Positions 1 through 8,207 of a stretch of DNA of 22,624 bases are shown in pieces. This stretch comes from CAZFAT01 sp964517075 (GTDB lineage: Bacteria > Acidobacteriota > Vicinamibacteria > Vicinamibacterales > SCN-69-37). Below the pieces are notes generated by a model. The model did not search any database. It was not told the origin of the DNA and saw nothing but the letters and a program-made list of their open reading frames with translations. The stretch covers positions 1 through 22,624 of the forward strand of contig CAZFAT010000261.1 of NCBI GenBank assembly GCA_964517075.1, given 5' to 3'. The position numbers and the translations under genes were made by a program. How positions within the stretch are numbered: the stretch's first letter is position 1; every line of letters begins with the position of its first letter.

Positions 1-1042
1 TGACGATCTCCAGCAGCTTCTCGCTGCCGATCTGACGTCCCGTTTCGTCGTCGAGTGCCGCGACCAGTTTCTTGGAGCGCGTGTCGAAGACTTCGCCGGT
101 GGACGGATAGGCGAAGCGTCCGTCGATGCTGAAGGTGATCCAGCCCGGCTGATCGCGCCCCTTGAGGGACGTCATCTGGCGCGGCGGCATCACCGTGTTG
201 TCGAAGACGTGCATCAGGCTGTTGTGGCCGTCCGAGACCCAGAGCTCGGTCTCGTCGGGCGTCAGGCCGATGCCGTGACTCGGGCAGCCGTGCCGAGCGA
301 CGGGGCCGCGCGCGTAGCCCTGGACCTCGACGCGGTGCAGCATCCTGCCAGTGCGGATATCGCCGACTTCGAACCCGAGCAGTTCGTTGACGTTCACGTA
401 GCAGAGGGTTTGCGCGCCGTTGACGGTGAATGGACGCACGGACGCACTGAAGGGCCCGACGCCGCCAACCACGGTGTGCGTCTTCGTGTCCGCGATGGAC
501 AGGATTGGCGACTTGAGGCCTGCGAGATACGCGCGCGTACCGTCCAGCGAGTACACCGTGTTGTGCGCCGCGGACTTCGTGACGACCTTGGCCAGCGTGT
601 TGCCGGTGGCGCCGTCGACCACGTTCCAGTGCGGGCCTTCGAAGGACGGCACGTAGAGCAGCGCGCCGTCGGGCGAGATGGCCATCCGGTCGCAGCCGCC
701 CTCGAGCTCCTTGTCCCAGAGCATCCGCTCGCTGGCGAGGTCGATGCAGCCGAGCCGGCGGATCGTGCTGACGTAGAGACGGCCGGTGCGCGCGCTGGCG
801 GCCACGCCTTTCACGTTCTCGGCTTGTCCCTCTTTCAGCGGCCAGGTGGGGATGCGCTTGACGAAGCGATGGCCGGCATCGATGTCGTACACCAGCACGC
901 CAATGCCGCCGTACTGCAAGTAGTTCCGGATGCCCGGCTGCGCGATGTAGAGCAGGCGCCGCTCGGCGGCGAGCGCATGCGCGGCCATCGGGGCCGTGGC
1001 AAACGCGGCGGCCGTAGTGGCGAGAAACTCGCGGCGATTCAT
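1..1042 (-). CDS. Tat-signal YncE-like beta-propeller protein, C-terminus cut by window edge
   Basis: An open frame runs from an ATG at 1042 to the left edge without a stop (347 whole codons). The N-terminus MNRREFLATTAAAFATAPMA has a twin-arginine start and an Ala-rich hydrophobic stretch, so export through Tat is likely. The rest repeats blade-like units typical of YncE/YVTN beta-propellers, for example RLYVSTI, MAISPDGALLYVPS, VYSLDGTRAYLAG and GIGLTPDETELWVSDG. Such propellers are usually periplasmic and either bind ligands or accompany redox enzymes; no catalytic motif is visible and the precise role is unknown. A GGAGG ribosome binding site lies 5 bases before the ATG. The gene follows the DUF4832 lipoprotein gene with 41 bases between them, mostly a heptamer repeat, so the two may be co-transcribed. 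Confidence is high for the frame and fold, low for function. Confidence 0.85.
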   Translation of the reverse strand, partial: MNRREFLATTAAAFATAPMAAHALAAERRLLYIAQPGIRNYLQYGGIGVLVYDIDAGHRFVKRIPTWPLKEGQAENVKGVAASARTGRLYVSTIRRLGCIDLASERMLWDKELEGGCDRMAISPDGALLYVPSFEGPHWNVVDGATGNTLAKVVTKSAAHNTVYSLDGTRAYLAGLKSPILSIADTKTHTVVGGVGPFSASVRPFTVNGAQTLCYVNVNELLGFEVGDIRTGRMLHRVEVQGYARGPVARHGCPSHGIGLTPDETELWVSDGHNSLMHVFDNTVMPPRQMTSLKGRDQPGWITFSIDGRFAYPSTGEVFDTRSKKLVAALDDETGRQIGSEKLLEIV

Positions 1043-1053
1043 GGCGGCCTCCG

Positions 1054-1081
1054 AAAACCGGGAACCGAGAACCGAAAACCG
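1054..1081. repeat. Four tandem 7-bp units in a gene spacer
   Basis: Four consecutive heptamers read AAAACCG, GGAACCG, AGAACCG, AAAACCG on the plus strand (CGGTTYY-type units on the coding strand). They fill the gap between the stop of the DUF4832 gene and the ribosome binding site of the beta-propeller gene. This is one of three low-complexity spacers in the window; their units differ in sequence and length. Confidence 0.8.
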
Positions 1082-1083
1082 AG

Positions 1084-2541
1084 TCACCTGAACCAGCGGT
1101 CGCCGGTGTACCTGGTGCCGCCGGCTGCGGCCGGCTCCACGCGCACCTGGCGGCGGAGCGAGTTCATGCCGGTCGCCGGCTCCCACACGTCGTCATTCGC
1201 GAAGCGGACGGCGAACTCCGGACGATCGCGGAGCGCGGCGGCCGCGTCCGGCAGGTGCAGCAGCACATCGTAGGCGCCGGCTGGCGCGTCCGCGGGGATG
1301 CCACCGGTGGTCTCGACGGTGTGAGGCTCGCCGGGCAGCCAGCGGCGCGGGTCGTCGGTCGTCTGGAGACGGCAGAGCCGGCCGCTCGGCTGATGCCGGA
1401 GCACGACTTCGAGCGGGCGCGGATTGTAGAGGTTCGCGAACCCCTCGTTGACGACCGTGAGCCTGATCGTGAACGCCTCCCCCGCACGGACAGTCTCCGG
1501 CGCGCGCGAGTCGATCAGGCGATGCCGGTAGCCCAGCCGCCGGCGTACTTCCGGCATGCAGCCCCCCGTCTCCCATCCGGTCAGGACGCCGCGCTGATAG
1601 TCGATGTTGAGCGTGCTGTAGCGCTGGTAGGCCATTTCCTTCAGCGCGTTCGCGCAGCCGATGAACGGCTGCGCCGCGGCGCTCGTGCTGCATGTCTCGC
1701 CGCCCTGCGGCACGTAGAGATTGTCCTGATGGAGGAAGGCCTTCTCCTCGGCCATGCGTTTCGTGAACGTCCCCGAGTCGTTGGGCGACGCGAGGAAGCA
1801 GTCGTTGATGGCGCCGGTCCGCGCGCGCTCAGTGCCGCTGAACGCGTCGGCGGCGGTCAGGGGAGCCTCGCCGAACAGGTCCGTCTTGAAGCGCGGGCAG
1901 CGCAGCGCAATCATCCGATCCACGGGCAGCGCCTCGAGCAGCTTCCCGGCCAGGGCCCGCGTCTTCTCGTTCACCGTCGGCGGCGCCCCCGTCCCGCTCG
2001 TGAAGAGGCCGTTGGTCGAGTTGTGCCATTCACCCCATGCGCCCGCGAACCCCGCTTCGAGAAACGCCAGGACGTCGACGTTGGCGCGGAGCACCGGTGT
2101 CAGTTGATCGATGTGCGCGAGCATGCGTTCGATCGGCGCGTCGGGCGCGCCGATCGGGCCTGAGTTGTAGGCGAAGCGTGGAATCAGCTTCACGCCCGCC
2201 TGGCGCGCCGTGACGAAGTCCGCCTCGATGCGCGCGAGGTACTCGGGGGGAATGGGGCCGTCGCGATGCGCGGCCAGCGAGTAGAGCATCCGCACCATGC
2301 TGATCTGTCGATCGCGGACGGCGCGGAGCTCGTCCGCCACCAGCGGGCGCGCGTTGGCGCGCGCGGGATTGTAGGAGCGCTGGACAAAGAAGCCACGCTC
2401 GGGGTTGGCGAAGTCCTCCGAGCTGGCCGCGTAGCTGACGGTAACTGCGGCTTGAGGCACGGCGCCGAGGCGAGGCGCCGCCGGCCACGAGACGCAGGCT
2501 ACGAGGCCGGCCAGCATCAGCAGAAAGACTCGACGTCGCAT
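1084..2541 (-). CDS. DUF4874/DUF4832 domain lipoprotein
   Basis: The protein has 485 residues from the ATG at 2541; the frame stays open further upstream, but this start is followed directly by a signal sequence and has an AGAGG box just ahead. The first residues include a lipobox-like LVAC (Cys16), so it is probably a lipoprotein. NPERGFF (about residues 46-52) and GAWGEWH are hallmarks of the paired DUF4874 (N-terminal, TIM-barrel-like) and DUF4832 (C-terminal) domains; the last ~120 residues look like a beta-sandwich. Such proteins are found in polysaccharide-degrading and surface-carbohydrate settings, but I know of no proven activity. It lies 38 bases downstream of the membrane-protein gene ending at 2580 and upstream of the beta-propeller gene, so a three-gene leftward unit is plausible. 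Confidence 0.85.
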   Translation of the reverse strand: MRRRVFLLMLAGLVACVSWPAAPRLGAVPQAAVTVSYAASSEDFANPERGFFVQRSYNPARANARPLVADELRAVRDRQISMVRMLYSLAAHRDGPIPPEYLARIEADFVTARQAGVKLIPRFAYNSGPIGAPDAPIERMLAHIDQLTPVLRANVDVLAFLEAGFAGAWGEWHNSTNGLFTSGTGAPPTVNEKTRALAGKLLEALPVDRMIALRCPRFKTDLFGEAPLTAADAFSGTERARTGAINDCFLASPNDSGTFTKRMAEEKAFLHQDNLYVPQGGETCSTSAAAQPFIGCANALKEMAYQRYSTLNIDYQRGVLTGWETGGCMPEVRRRLGYRHRLIDSRAPETVRAGEAFTIRLTVVNEGFANLYNPRPLEVVLRHQPSGRLCRLQTTDDPRRWLPGEPHTVETTGGIPADAPAGAYDVLLHLPDAAAALRDRPEFAVRFANDDVWEPATGMNSLRRQVRVEPAAAGGTRYTGDRWFR

Positions 2542-2579
2542 GATCCTCTCTTCTCTGTCCGCGGGTTGTGTCCGCGCCT

Positions 2580-3143
2580 TCAGTAGCGGGGCCAGAGCCA
2601 GCCGAACGTCCCGGCGGTGAACAGGCCGTAGAGCAGCGCGTCGAACATCGACTTGACCGTCGTGCTCCACGGGCGGTGATGCCAGATCGAGTCCTGCGCT
2701 AGCGCCAGTCCGTACCCCATGAACGCCGCCGTACCGACGAACCGGAAGACCTCGCGATAGTCAGCGCCCGGACCGAGCGCGCGGCTGGCGATGTAGCCGG
2801 CGAACAGACTGACGATGACGGAGTGCACGAACCACAGGGCGAGGCTCCTGGGCATCGAGGCGGCGGCAGGGCTGACGATGGTCATCAGCACGATAGGACC
2901 ACGTTTCATCTTCTCGACGAACTCGGGCTTCCGCATCCCCTCGGGCGAGCCCGCATGGGGCGCCATGTAGTCGCCGGGCACCAGGTCCAGTCGCCGGACG
3001 GCGTCGAGAGCGTCATCTTCGCGCGCGAGCCGCTTCCGGTCGCCGCGATGGTAGGGCAGGACCATGTGGACGATGGCGCTGACGATGAAGACGAAGATCG
3101 CCGAGAGGACGACGGGCAGCACCAGCGACGACAACGGGACCAT
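2580..3143 (-). CDS. Four-helix integral membrane protein, unknown function
   Basis: This 187-residue protein starts at an ATG with a strong GGAGGTGG box upstream. Hydrophobic helices are visible at about residues 5-28, 101-122, 134-152 and 165-184. Between the first and second lies a hydrophilic section of roughly 50 residues containing GDYMAPHAGSPEGMRKPEF, rich in Pro, Gly and charged residues. I do not recognise a named family with certainty; similar uncharacterised membrane proteins occur in soil Acidobacteriota. It is the first gene of the leftward unit that continues with the DUF4832 lipoprotein, and it is divergent from the holin-family gene starting at 3266. No catalytic residues can be suggested. 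Confidence 0.75.
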   Translation of the reverse strand: MVPLSSLVLPVVLSAIFVFIVSAIVHMVLPYHRGDRKRLAREDDALDAVRRLDLVPGDYMAPHAGSPEGMRKPEFVEKMKRGPIVLMTIVSPAAASMPRSLALWFVHSVIVSLFAGYIASRALGPGADYREVFRFVGTAAFMGYGLALAQDSIWHHRPWSTTVKSMFDALLYGLFTAGTFGWLWPRY

Positions 3144-3265
3144 GCCACCTCCAGCGCCGGTTCAGGCGCGCCTGCAATGTGCGCCGCGGGGCTCATTGTC
3201 GCGCCGAACCGCAAACGGCCGCAACCGGCCGCTTCGGCGGGCGTGATCCGGGAGTAGGATGGGCC
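3144..3265. other. Divergent intergenic region with a GC hairpin
   Basis: This 122-base spacer separates two divergent membrane-protein genes and must hold their promoters. I see no convincing -35/-10 pair. A perfect 6-bp hairpin, CGGCCG-CAAC-CGGCCG, sits at 3216-3231. It could be an operator or simply GC-rich composition. Confidence 0.4.
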
Positions 3266-3631
3266 GTGCGCTTCCTCGCCCGCCTGCTGCTGAACGGCAT
3301 CGCCATCATTGTCGCCGCGTATCTGCTGCCCGGCCTCGAGCTGTCCGGGCCCGGCGCGGCACTCGCCGCCGGAGCGCTGCTCGGCCTGGTCAACGCGCTC
3401 GTGCGGCCCGTCCTGTTCATCCTCACGCTGCCGCTGACGCTCCTCACCCTGGGGCTGTTCATCTTCGTGCTGAACGCGATCTGCCTGGCGCTCGCCGCGG
3501 CGCTCGTGCCGGGATTCTCGATCGGCGGTTTCTGGGCGGCGGTCTTCGGCGCGCTGCTCGTCAGTGTCGTGAGCTGGATCCTGAACGGTCTGCTGATTGG
3601 AAAGGACTCTGAGCAGAGACGTCGAGTGTAG
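3266..3631 (+). CDS. Phage holin family 4 (PF04020-like) small membrane protein
   Basis: The start chosen is the GTG at 3266, giving 121 residues beginning VRFLARLLLNG. This matches the usual 110-125 residue length of the family; the frame is open upstream, but that part is hydrophilic and unlike the family. Four hydrophobic helices follow closely, with the family-like segments VNALVRPVLFILTLPLTLLT and GLFIFVLNAICLALAA. Despite the name, chromosomal members are not known to lyse cells; they are widespread, mostly uncharacterised membrane proteins, some linked to envelope stress. No phage genes are nearby. The stop codon lies inside a long inverted repeat shared with the convergent kinase gene. 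Confidence 0.85.
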   Translation: MRFLARLLLNGIAIIVAAYLLPGLELSGPGAALAAGALLGLVNALVRPVLFILTLPLTLLTLGLFIFVLNAICLALAAALVPGFSIGGFWAAVFGALLVSVVSWILNGLLIGKDSEQRRRV

Positions 3632-3654
3632 TTTCGAAGCGACACCCGACGTCT
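3617..3654. terminator. Candidate bidirectional terminator hairpin
   Basis: A 13-bp inverted repeat with one mismatch pairs 3617-3629 (AGACGTCGAGTGT) with 3642-3654 (ACACCCGACGTCT) around a 12-base loop. It overlaps the holin-family stop codon and ends just before the stop of the convergent kinase gene, where a shared terminator would be expected. There is no T-run on either side, so intrinsic termination is uncertain. Confidence 0.45.
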
Positions 3655-3655
3655 T

Positions 3656-4735
3656 CTATCGTTCAATCCGCGCGGAGCCGCCGGCGGCAAATGCTCGCAC
3701 CTGTTCGAGTGTGGCCATGGTCGTATCGCCGGGGAACGTGGTCATGAGCGCGCCATGTGCCCAGCCCAGGCGGACGGACTGCTCGGGCGTCTCGCCGGTC
3801 AGCAGGCCATAGAAGAGCCCGGCGGCGAAACCGTCGCCTCCCCCCACGCGATCGAGGACATCCAGGTCGCAGACCGGCGCGAGGCAGGTCTGGCCGTCGA
3901 TCCACGCGACGGCGCCCCACGTGTGCCGGTTGGTCGAGTGCACTTCGCGCAGCGTCGTCGTGACCAGCTTGATCCGCGGGAAGCGTTTCACGACCTGGTC
4001 GATCATGCCGAGGAACATGCCGGGATCGAGCTTCGACTTCGACGCGACTTCCGGGCCGGCCACGCCGAGGCCGCGTTGCAGGTCCTCCTCGTTGCCGACG
4101 AGCACGTCCACGTGCTCGACGATGCGGCTGAGGACATCGCGGCCGCGCGCATGCCCACCCGGCGAGGCGGCCCAGAGCTTCTCGCGGTAGTTGAGGTCGA
4201 ACGACGTGACGATCCCGCGTGCCCGCGCGGCCTGCATCGCCTCGAGAATCAGCTCGGGCGTCGTCTCCGAGAGCGCCGCGAAGATGCCGCCGCTGTGGAA
4301 CCAGCGGACGCCGGCGTCGAAGATGGCCGTCCAGTCGAAGTCGCCGGGCTTCAGCAGGGCGGCGGCTTCCTGCGCGCGGTTGTAGAAGACGACGGGCGCC
4401 CGCACGCCGTGCCCCTGGTCGCTGTAGACGGCCGCCATATTCGGCCCGCGCGCGCCGTCGTGCCGGAAGTGCCTGTAGTACGGCCGAACGCCCGCCGCGC
4501 GCACCCGCTCCGCGATGAGTTCCCCAATCGGGTAGTCCACGATCGCCGTGGCGATGGCCGTCTTCATGCGGAAGCAGTCCGACAGGTTGGCGGCCGTGTT
4601 GAACTCGCCCCCGCTGACGTGAATCGCGCACGTCGTCGCCTTGCGAAACGGCACGATGCCAGGGTCGAGCCGGTGCACGAGCGCGCCCAGCGCCAGGAAG
4701 TCGAGATCACCGTCAGCAGGAATGTGCAGGGACAT
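3656..4735 (-). CDS. kdgK: PfkB-family sugar kinase, probable 2-dehydro-3-deoxygluconokinase
   Basis: The protein has 359 residues from the ATG at 4735; a GTG at 4747 would add four. PfkB/ribokinase features are clear: an N-terminal substrate loop VSGGEFNTAANL (about residues 41-52), a central FDLNYREKLW typical of KDG kinases, VGNEED, and the C-terminal signature DRVGGGDGFAAG with catalytic Asp near residue 301. KDG kinases phosphorylate 2-keto-3-deoxygluconate to KDPG, which an aldolase splits to pyruvate and glyceraldehyde 3-phosphate. The gene is the last of a leftward set, 47 bases after gnd, which agrees with a role in sugar-acid breakdown. Closely related PfkB kinases acting on fructose or other ketoses cannot be excluded from sequence alone. 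Confidence 0.85.
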   Translation of the reverse strand: MSLHIPADGDLDFLALGALVHRLDPGIVPFRKATTCAIHVSGGEFNTAANLSDCFRMKTAIATAIVDYPIGELIAERVRAAGVRPYYRHFRHDGARGPNMAAVYSDQGHGVRAPVVFYNRAQEAAALLKPGDFDWTAIFDAGVRWFHSGGIFAALSETTPELILEAMQAARARGIVTSFDLNYREKLWAASPGGHARGRDVLSRIVEHVDVLVGNEEDLQRGLGVAGPEVASKSKLDPGMFLGMIDQVVKRFPRIKLVTTTLREVHSTNRHTWGAVAWIDGQTCLAPVCDLDVLDRVGGGDGFAAGLFYGLLTGETPEQSVRLGWAHGALMTTFPGDTTMATLEQVRAFAAGGSARIER

Positions 4736-4782
4736 CGAAATGGACACCCTCAGTTAAGGACACTGTATTGATGGTTTGTCGA

Positions 4783-6198
4783 TCAGTCAGTCTCGGTCCA
4801 CTGCGTGTGAAACACTCCGTCGCGATCGACGCGGCGATAGGTGTGGGCGCCGAAGAAATCGCGCTGGGCCTGGACGAGATTGGCCGGCAGCCGCTCGCTC
4901 CGGTACGCGTCGTAGTACGCCAGCGACGTGCTGAGCGCCGGCACGGGAATTCCCAGGCCGACCGCCGTCTGCACGACGTGGCGCCACGCCGCCTGGCGCT
5001 GGTCCACCGCGTCGCGGAACGTGTCGTCGAGCAACAGATTCACGAGGCCCCGGTTGCGCTGGAATGCCTCGCGGATGCCGCCGAGCAGCGCGGCCCGGAT
5101 GATGCAGCCGGCCCGCCAGACGCCGGCCACCGTGCCGGGATCGATCGCGTAGCCGTACTCGGTCGAGGCGAGACGCAGCATGCCGAGGCCCTGTGCGTAC
5201 GACATGACCTTGCTCGCGTAGAGCGCGTGTCGCGCCGCGTCAATGAGCCGGCCGCGGTCGCCCTGAAAGGCGGGCGACGGCCCGCGCAAGACGCGGCTGG
5301 CGGCGACCCGTTCGGCCTTGAGCGACGACAGGATGCGCCCTTCGACCGCCGCATTGATCGTCGGAATGGGCGCGCCTAGGTCGAAGCTGTCCTGACTCAT
5401 CCACTTGCCGGTGCCCTTCTCCTGGGCTGCGTCGAGAATCAGGTCGACCAACGGCTGGCCCGTGTCCTCATCGACCACCCCCAGCACGCGCGCCGTGATT
5501 TCGATGAGGTACGAGCGCAGGTCGCCGTCATTCCAGGTGGCGAAGATGTCGGCCAGTTCGGGCGGGGTGAGGCCGGCGCCCCGGCTCAGGAGGTCGTAGG
5601 TCTCGGCGATCAACTGCATGTCGGCGTACTCGATGCCGTTGTGGACCATCTTCACGTAGTGGCCGGCGCCGCGCGGGCCCATGTACGCCACGCAGGGCTC
5701 GCCGTCGTCGGCTTTGGCCGCGATAGCGCGAAAGATGGGAGCGACGGCTTCCCACGCGGCCCGCGGTCCGCCCGGCATGATGGCCGGGCCGCGCAGAGCG
5801 CCCTCCTCGCCGCCCGACACGCCCGTGCCCAGGAAATGAATGCCGGCGGCCGTCAGTTCGTCCGACCGGCGATCCGTGTCCTGGAAAAAGGAGTTGCCGC
5901 CGTCAATCAGGATGTCGCCGGTGGCGAGGTGCGGCCGCAGGTGCGCGATGACACTGTCGACCGGGGCGCCGGCGGGCACCATGAGCAACACGCGGCGCGG
6001 TCGCTCGAGGACCTCTATGAGCGCGGCCGGGCTCGGCGCGCCGGTGACGGCCAGTTCCGCCGCCGGGCCCTCCAGAAACGCCCGCGTTTTGGCCTGATCC
6101 AGGTCATAGCCGGCGACCGGAAAGCCGCGGCTCTCGATGTTGCGCGCGAGGTTGGCGCCCATCACGCCAAGCCCGACCACGCCGAACGCATACGTCAT
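4783..6198 (-). CDS. gnd: 6-phosphogluconate dehydrogenase (decarboxylating), long form
   Basis: The 471-residue length matches the long bacterial and eukaryotic form. The Rossmann motif GVVGLGVMGANLARN (residues 6-20), GTGVSGGEEGALRGPAIMPGG (124-144), the catalytic Lys183 and Glu190 region GAGHYVKMVHNGIEYADMQ, and the C-terminal RRVDRDGVFHTQW are all intact. The enzyme converts 6-phosphogluconate to ribulose 5-phosphate and CO2 in the cytosol. After the second beta strand, where NADP enzymes have Asn-Arg-Ser/Thr, this protein has Asp32-Leu33-Asp34, which suggests NAD+ use (inference from the classical Rossmann rule). The ATG overlaps the stop of the upstream LarA-like gene as ATGA, so the two are probably translationally coupled. 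Confidence 0.96.
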   Translation of the reverse strand: MTYAFGVVGLGVMGANLARNIESRGFPVAGYDLDQAKTRAFLEGPAAELAVTGAPSPAALIEVLERPRRVLLMVPAGAPVDSVIAHLRPHLATGDILIDGGNSFFQDTDRRSDELTAAGIHFLGTGVSGGEEGALRGPAIMPGGPRAAWEAVAPIFRAIAAKADDGEPCVAYMGPRGAGHYVKMVHNGIEYADMQLIAETYDLLSRGAGLTPPELADIFATWNDGDLRSYLIEITARVLGVVDEDTGQPLVDLILDAAQEKGTGKWMSQDSFDLGAPIPTINAAVEGRILSSLKAERVAASRVLRGPSPAFQGDRGRLIDAARHALYASKVMSYAQGLGMLRLASTEYGYAIDPGTVAGVWRAGCIIRAALLGGIREAFQRNRGLVNLLLDDTFRDAVDQRQAAWRHVVQTAVGLGIPVPALSTSLAYYDAYRSERLPANLVQAQRDFFGAHTYRRVDRDGVFHTQWTETD

Positions 6199-7472
6199 GT
6201 GGTGTGCTCAGAGGCCGGGGGCGGCGCGCCAACACGGTACAGGTGCTCGCCCGCCCGCGAAACGACCAGCGCGTGGGCATCCCCGCCGGCCCATTCCGCC
6301 GGATCGATGCTCGCCGGATCCTGATAGCCGAGGTTGATGCGCGCGCAACGCTCCCGCTCGATGCCGGTCGCGAGCGTCACCGTGGTGCGCGGCCGCTCTT
6401 CGCGCGTCTCGAGGTCGAACGTGCCGAGGCCCTTCACGTGCGTGGAGTGAGCGAGAATGCCGCCCGGATACCGGCCGAACCGATCCCACTGCGCCAGGAA
6501 GTAGTCCCGGCAGTGATAGCCGATCTCGTCGAGCAGCTTGCCATGGACGTAGCTGACCTCCGACACATGCGGCGCGTAGATGACAATCTCGCCGCCGTCG
6601 GCGACCGCCGGTTCGGTCTTGTAGGCGCCTTTGGCGGCCGTCCACAAATCGTCGTACATCGGCGGCATCACCGACAGCACGCGATCGACGGGCTGGTCGA
6701 GCCAGACAATGTGGCGGCGGGCTGACAACTGGGCGGCGCGCCGCCAGGCCTCGTGCGTGTCGCCGCAGAAGAGGCCGGCGATGCCGTCGTGCGCGACCAC
6801 GAGCGCTAGGACCGACAGCGGCGTGTCGAGCAGTGCGGCCGCGCGATTGATGACGGCGCGCACCGGCGTGTCAATCGTCCCAATCACGTCGGAGCTGGTG
6901 ATCAGCGCGCCGAGCCAGTGCGTGAAGTGGATGATGGGCGCCGCGGCAATGCCGGGAAAGAGATACTTCGTGCCGCCCGAGAATCCGACGACCTCGTGCG
7001 GAAAGACCGGTCCGCAGATCAGCACGTGGTCGTAGTCCACCACGAGCCGGTTCAGCGCGACGTGAACGTCCTCGCGCAGGCGCCCGCTGGTGATGTCCGC
7101 AATCGTGGCGGATGGGATTGTGCCCAGCTCGAGAAACGTCGCCGGGTCGTCCCAGCGGTGATTGAAGATGCGGCGGTTGCCGGCCCGGCCGTCCACGACG
7201 GGGCGGCCGACCAGACGGCTCAACTGGTCGTCGGTCATCGGCATGTGCGTGCCGAGCGCCACGAGATAGTCGAGCGCCGTCACCCGCGGGGCCAGTTCAC
7301 GCTCGAGCGCATCGAACATCAGCGGCATCGGCATCGTTCGAGTCCCGTCCGGAATCAGGACGAGCACACGACGGCCGTCCACGGGAAGCGCCGCCAGTCC
7401 ATCGCGGACGATGGCGGCCACTTCCTCGTGGCTGAGGTATCCCTCACGAACGCCGCGGCCGACGACGGTCAC
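6195..7472 (-). CDS. LarA-type nickel-pincer racemase/epimerase homologue
   Basis: This 425-residue protein has the length and motifs of lactate racemase LarA (DUF2088). By eye, D42 and R45 in PDGTRTMP, H76 in GTHMPMT, H159 and K169 in PHEVVGFSGGTKYLFPGI, H185, and K281 match LarA D72, R75, H108, H174, K184, H200 and K298, so the residues that hold the nickel-pincer nucleotide are present. The position corresponding to Gln295 appears to be Thr278, hinting at another substrate. LarA homologues include sugar-acid epimerases such as a D-gluconate 2-epimerase; placement between an exported lectin-like gene and gnd/kdgK favours a sugar acid over lactate (inference). No larB, larC or larE is in the window. 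The start is a GTG, 5 bases after the preceding stop, with no strong ribosome binding site. Confidence 0.9.
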   Translation of the reverse strand: MTVVGRGVREGYLSHEEVAAIVRDGLAALPVDGRRVLVLIPDGTRTMPMPLMFDALERELAPRVTALDYLVALGTHMPMTDDQLSRLVGRPVVDGRAGNRRIFNHRWDDPATFLELGTIPSATIADITSGRLREDVHVALNRLVVDYDHVLICGPVFPHEVVGFSGGTKYLFPGIAAAPIIHFTHWLGALITSSDVIGTIDTPVRAVINRAAALLDTPLSVLALVVAHDGIAGLFCGDTHEAWRRAAQLSARRHIVWLDQPVDRVLSVMPPMYDDLWTAAKGAYKTEPAVADGGEIVIYAPHVSEVSYVHGKLLDEIGYHCRDYFLAQWDRFGRYPGGILAHSTHVKGLGTFDLETREERPRTTVTLATGIERERCARINLGYQDPASIDPAEWAGGDAHALVVSRAGEHLYRVGAPPPASEHTT

Positions 7473-7477
7473 GGGGT

Positions 7478-8134
7478 CTACTTCACGGCGAAGCAGTAGA
7501 AGAGCCCGTCACCGCCGGTGCTGACCAGGTTCGCCTGGCTGCAGCCCTTCGACCCGTGCGCCGCATTCCAGGACGTCGGCGCCGCGCCGCCGCCCTGGCG
7601 ATCATGATGACCCATCATGGCGCTGCCCGCCGCATTGGACGTCCAGTTCTGGCAGGTCATGTCGGCCTCGCCTGGAACGACCGTCCCGTCGGCCTGCGAG
7701 CCGGTCAGGATGTCGTGGCGATTGGCGGGCTTGTCGCCGCGCCCGGCCACGACTTCCCCCTTTTCATTCAGCGAGTTCTCCTTGCTCAACTGATTGCTCT
7801 CGCCGTGCAGGTCCGCCACGCTCTTGGCGACGATGACCCCTTTCGCGTTCTGCCAGGGACCGGGGCCGATGCGGTCGCGCGCGTTCACGGCGGCCTGTCC
7901 TCCCCTGGCCTGCGCGCTGAGATAGGCGCGCCACGTGCGGTTGCCGGCGCCGGCGGCCTTCGCGAGGGCCTGACAGTGAGCATCGGCGCCGGCCAGCCCG
8001 CCGAGGTTCGCGCCGTCGCCCTTGCCGACGCTGGTGATAAAGAAGCTCATGTTCGCGTTCTGCTCCTCGGCGCGCGGCAACGCGAGCGCGAGCAACAGCA
8101 CGACGATCGAACCGACCAAACGCACCGCGGTCAT
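7478..8134 (-). CDS. Exported lectin-like protein
   Basis: The 218-residue protein begins with a signal peptide (hydrophobic residues about 5-20) and has a strong GGAGG box upstream of the ATG. The mature part contains SFFITSVGKGDGANLGGLAGADAHC near its start, MTCQNWTSN in the middle and GLFYCFAVK at the end. Its four cysteines could form two disulfides. The pattern matches a family often annotated as lectin, with an endostatin/collagen-XVIII-like or DUF1554-like C-type lectin fold; sugar binding is not demonstrated. It lies 5 bases upstream of the LarA-like gene and is probably in the same transcript, so a periplasmic carbohydrate-related role is possible. Confidence 0.75.
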   Translation of the reverse strand: MTAVRLVGSIVVLLLALALPRAEEQNANMSFFITSVGKGDGANLGGLAGADAHCQALAKAAGAGNRTWRAYLSAQARGGQAAVNARDRIGPGPWQNAKGVIVAKSVADLHGESNQLSKENSLNEKGEVVAGRGDKPANRHDILTGSQADGTVVPGEADMTCQNWTSNAAGSAMMGHHDRQGGGAAPTSWNAAHGSKGCSQANLVSTGGDGLFYCFAVK

Positions 8135-8207
8135 GACGTCCTCCTGCCTGCTGCGGGATCGACAACGACTCGCCGGCGGCTTCCCGCGTGCACCGGCGAC
8201 CGGGGAG

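Noticed and set aside
3266..3631. Prophage remnant suggested by the holin-family protein
   Set aside because: No lysin, capsid, integrase or attachment-like repeats nearby; chromosomal members of this family are widespread.
3755..4771. 338-codon open frame on plus opposite the KDG-type kinase
   Set aside because: Antisense shadow of a well-supported kinase gene; Arg/Ala/Val-rich, without a recognisable domain.
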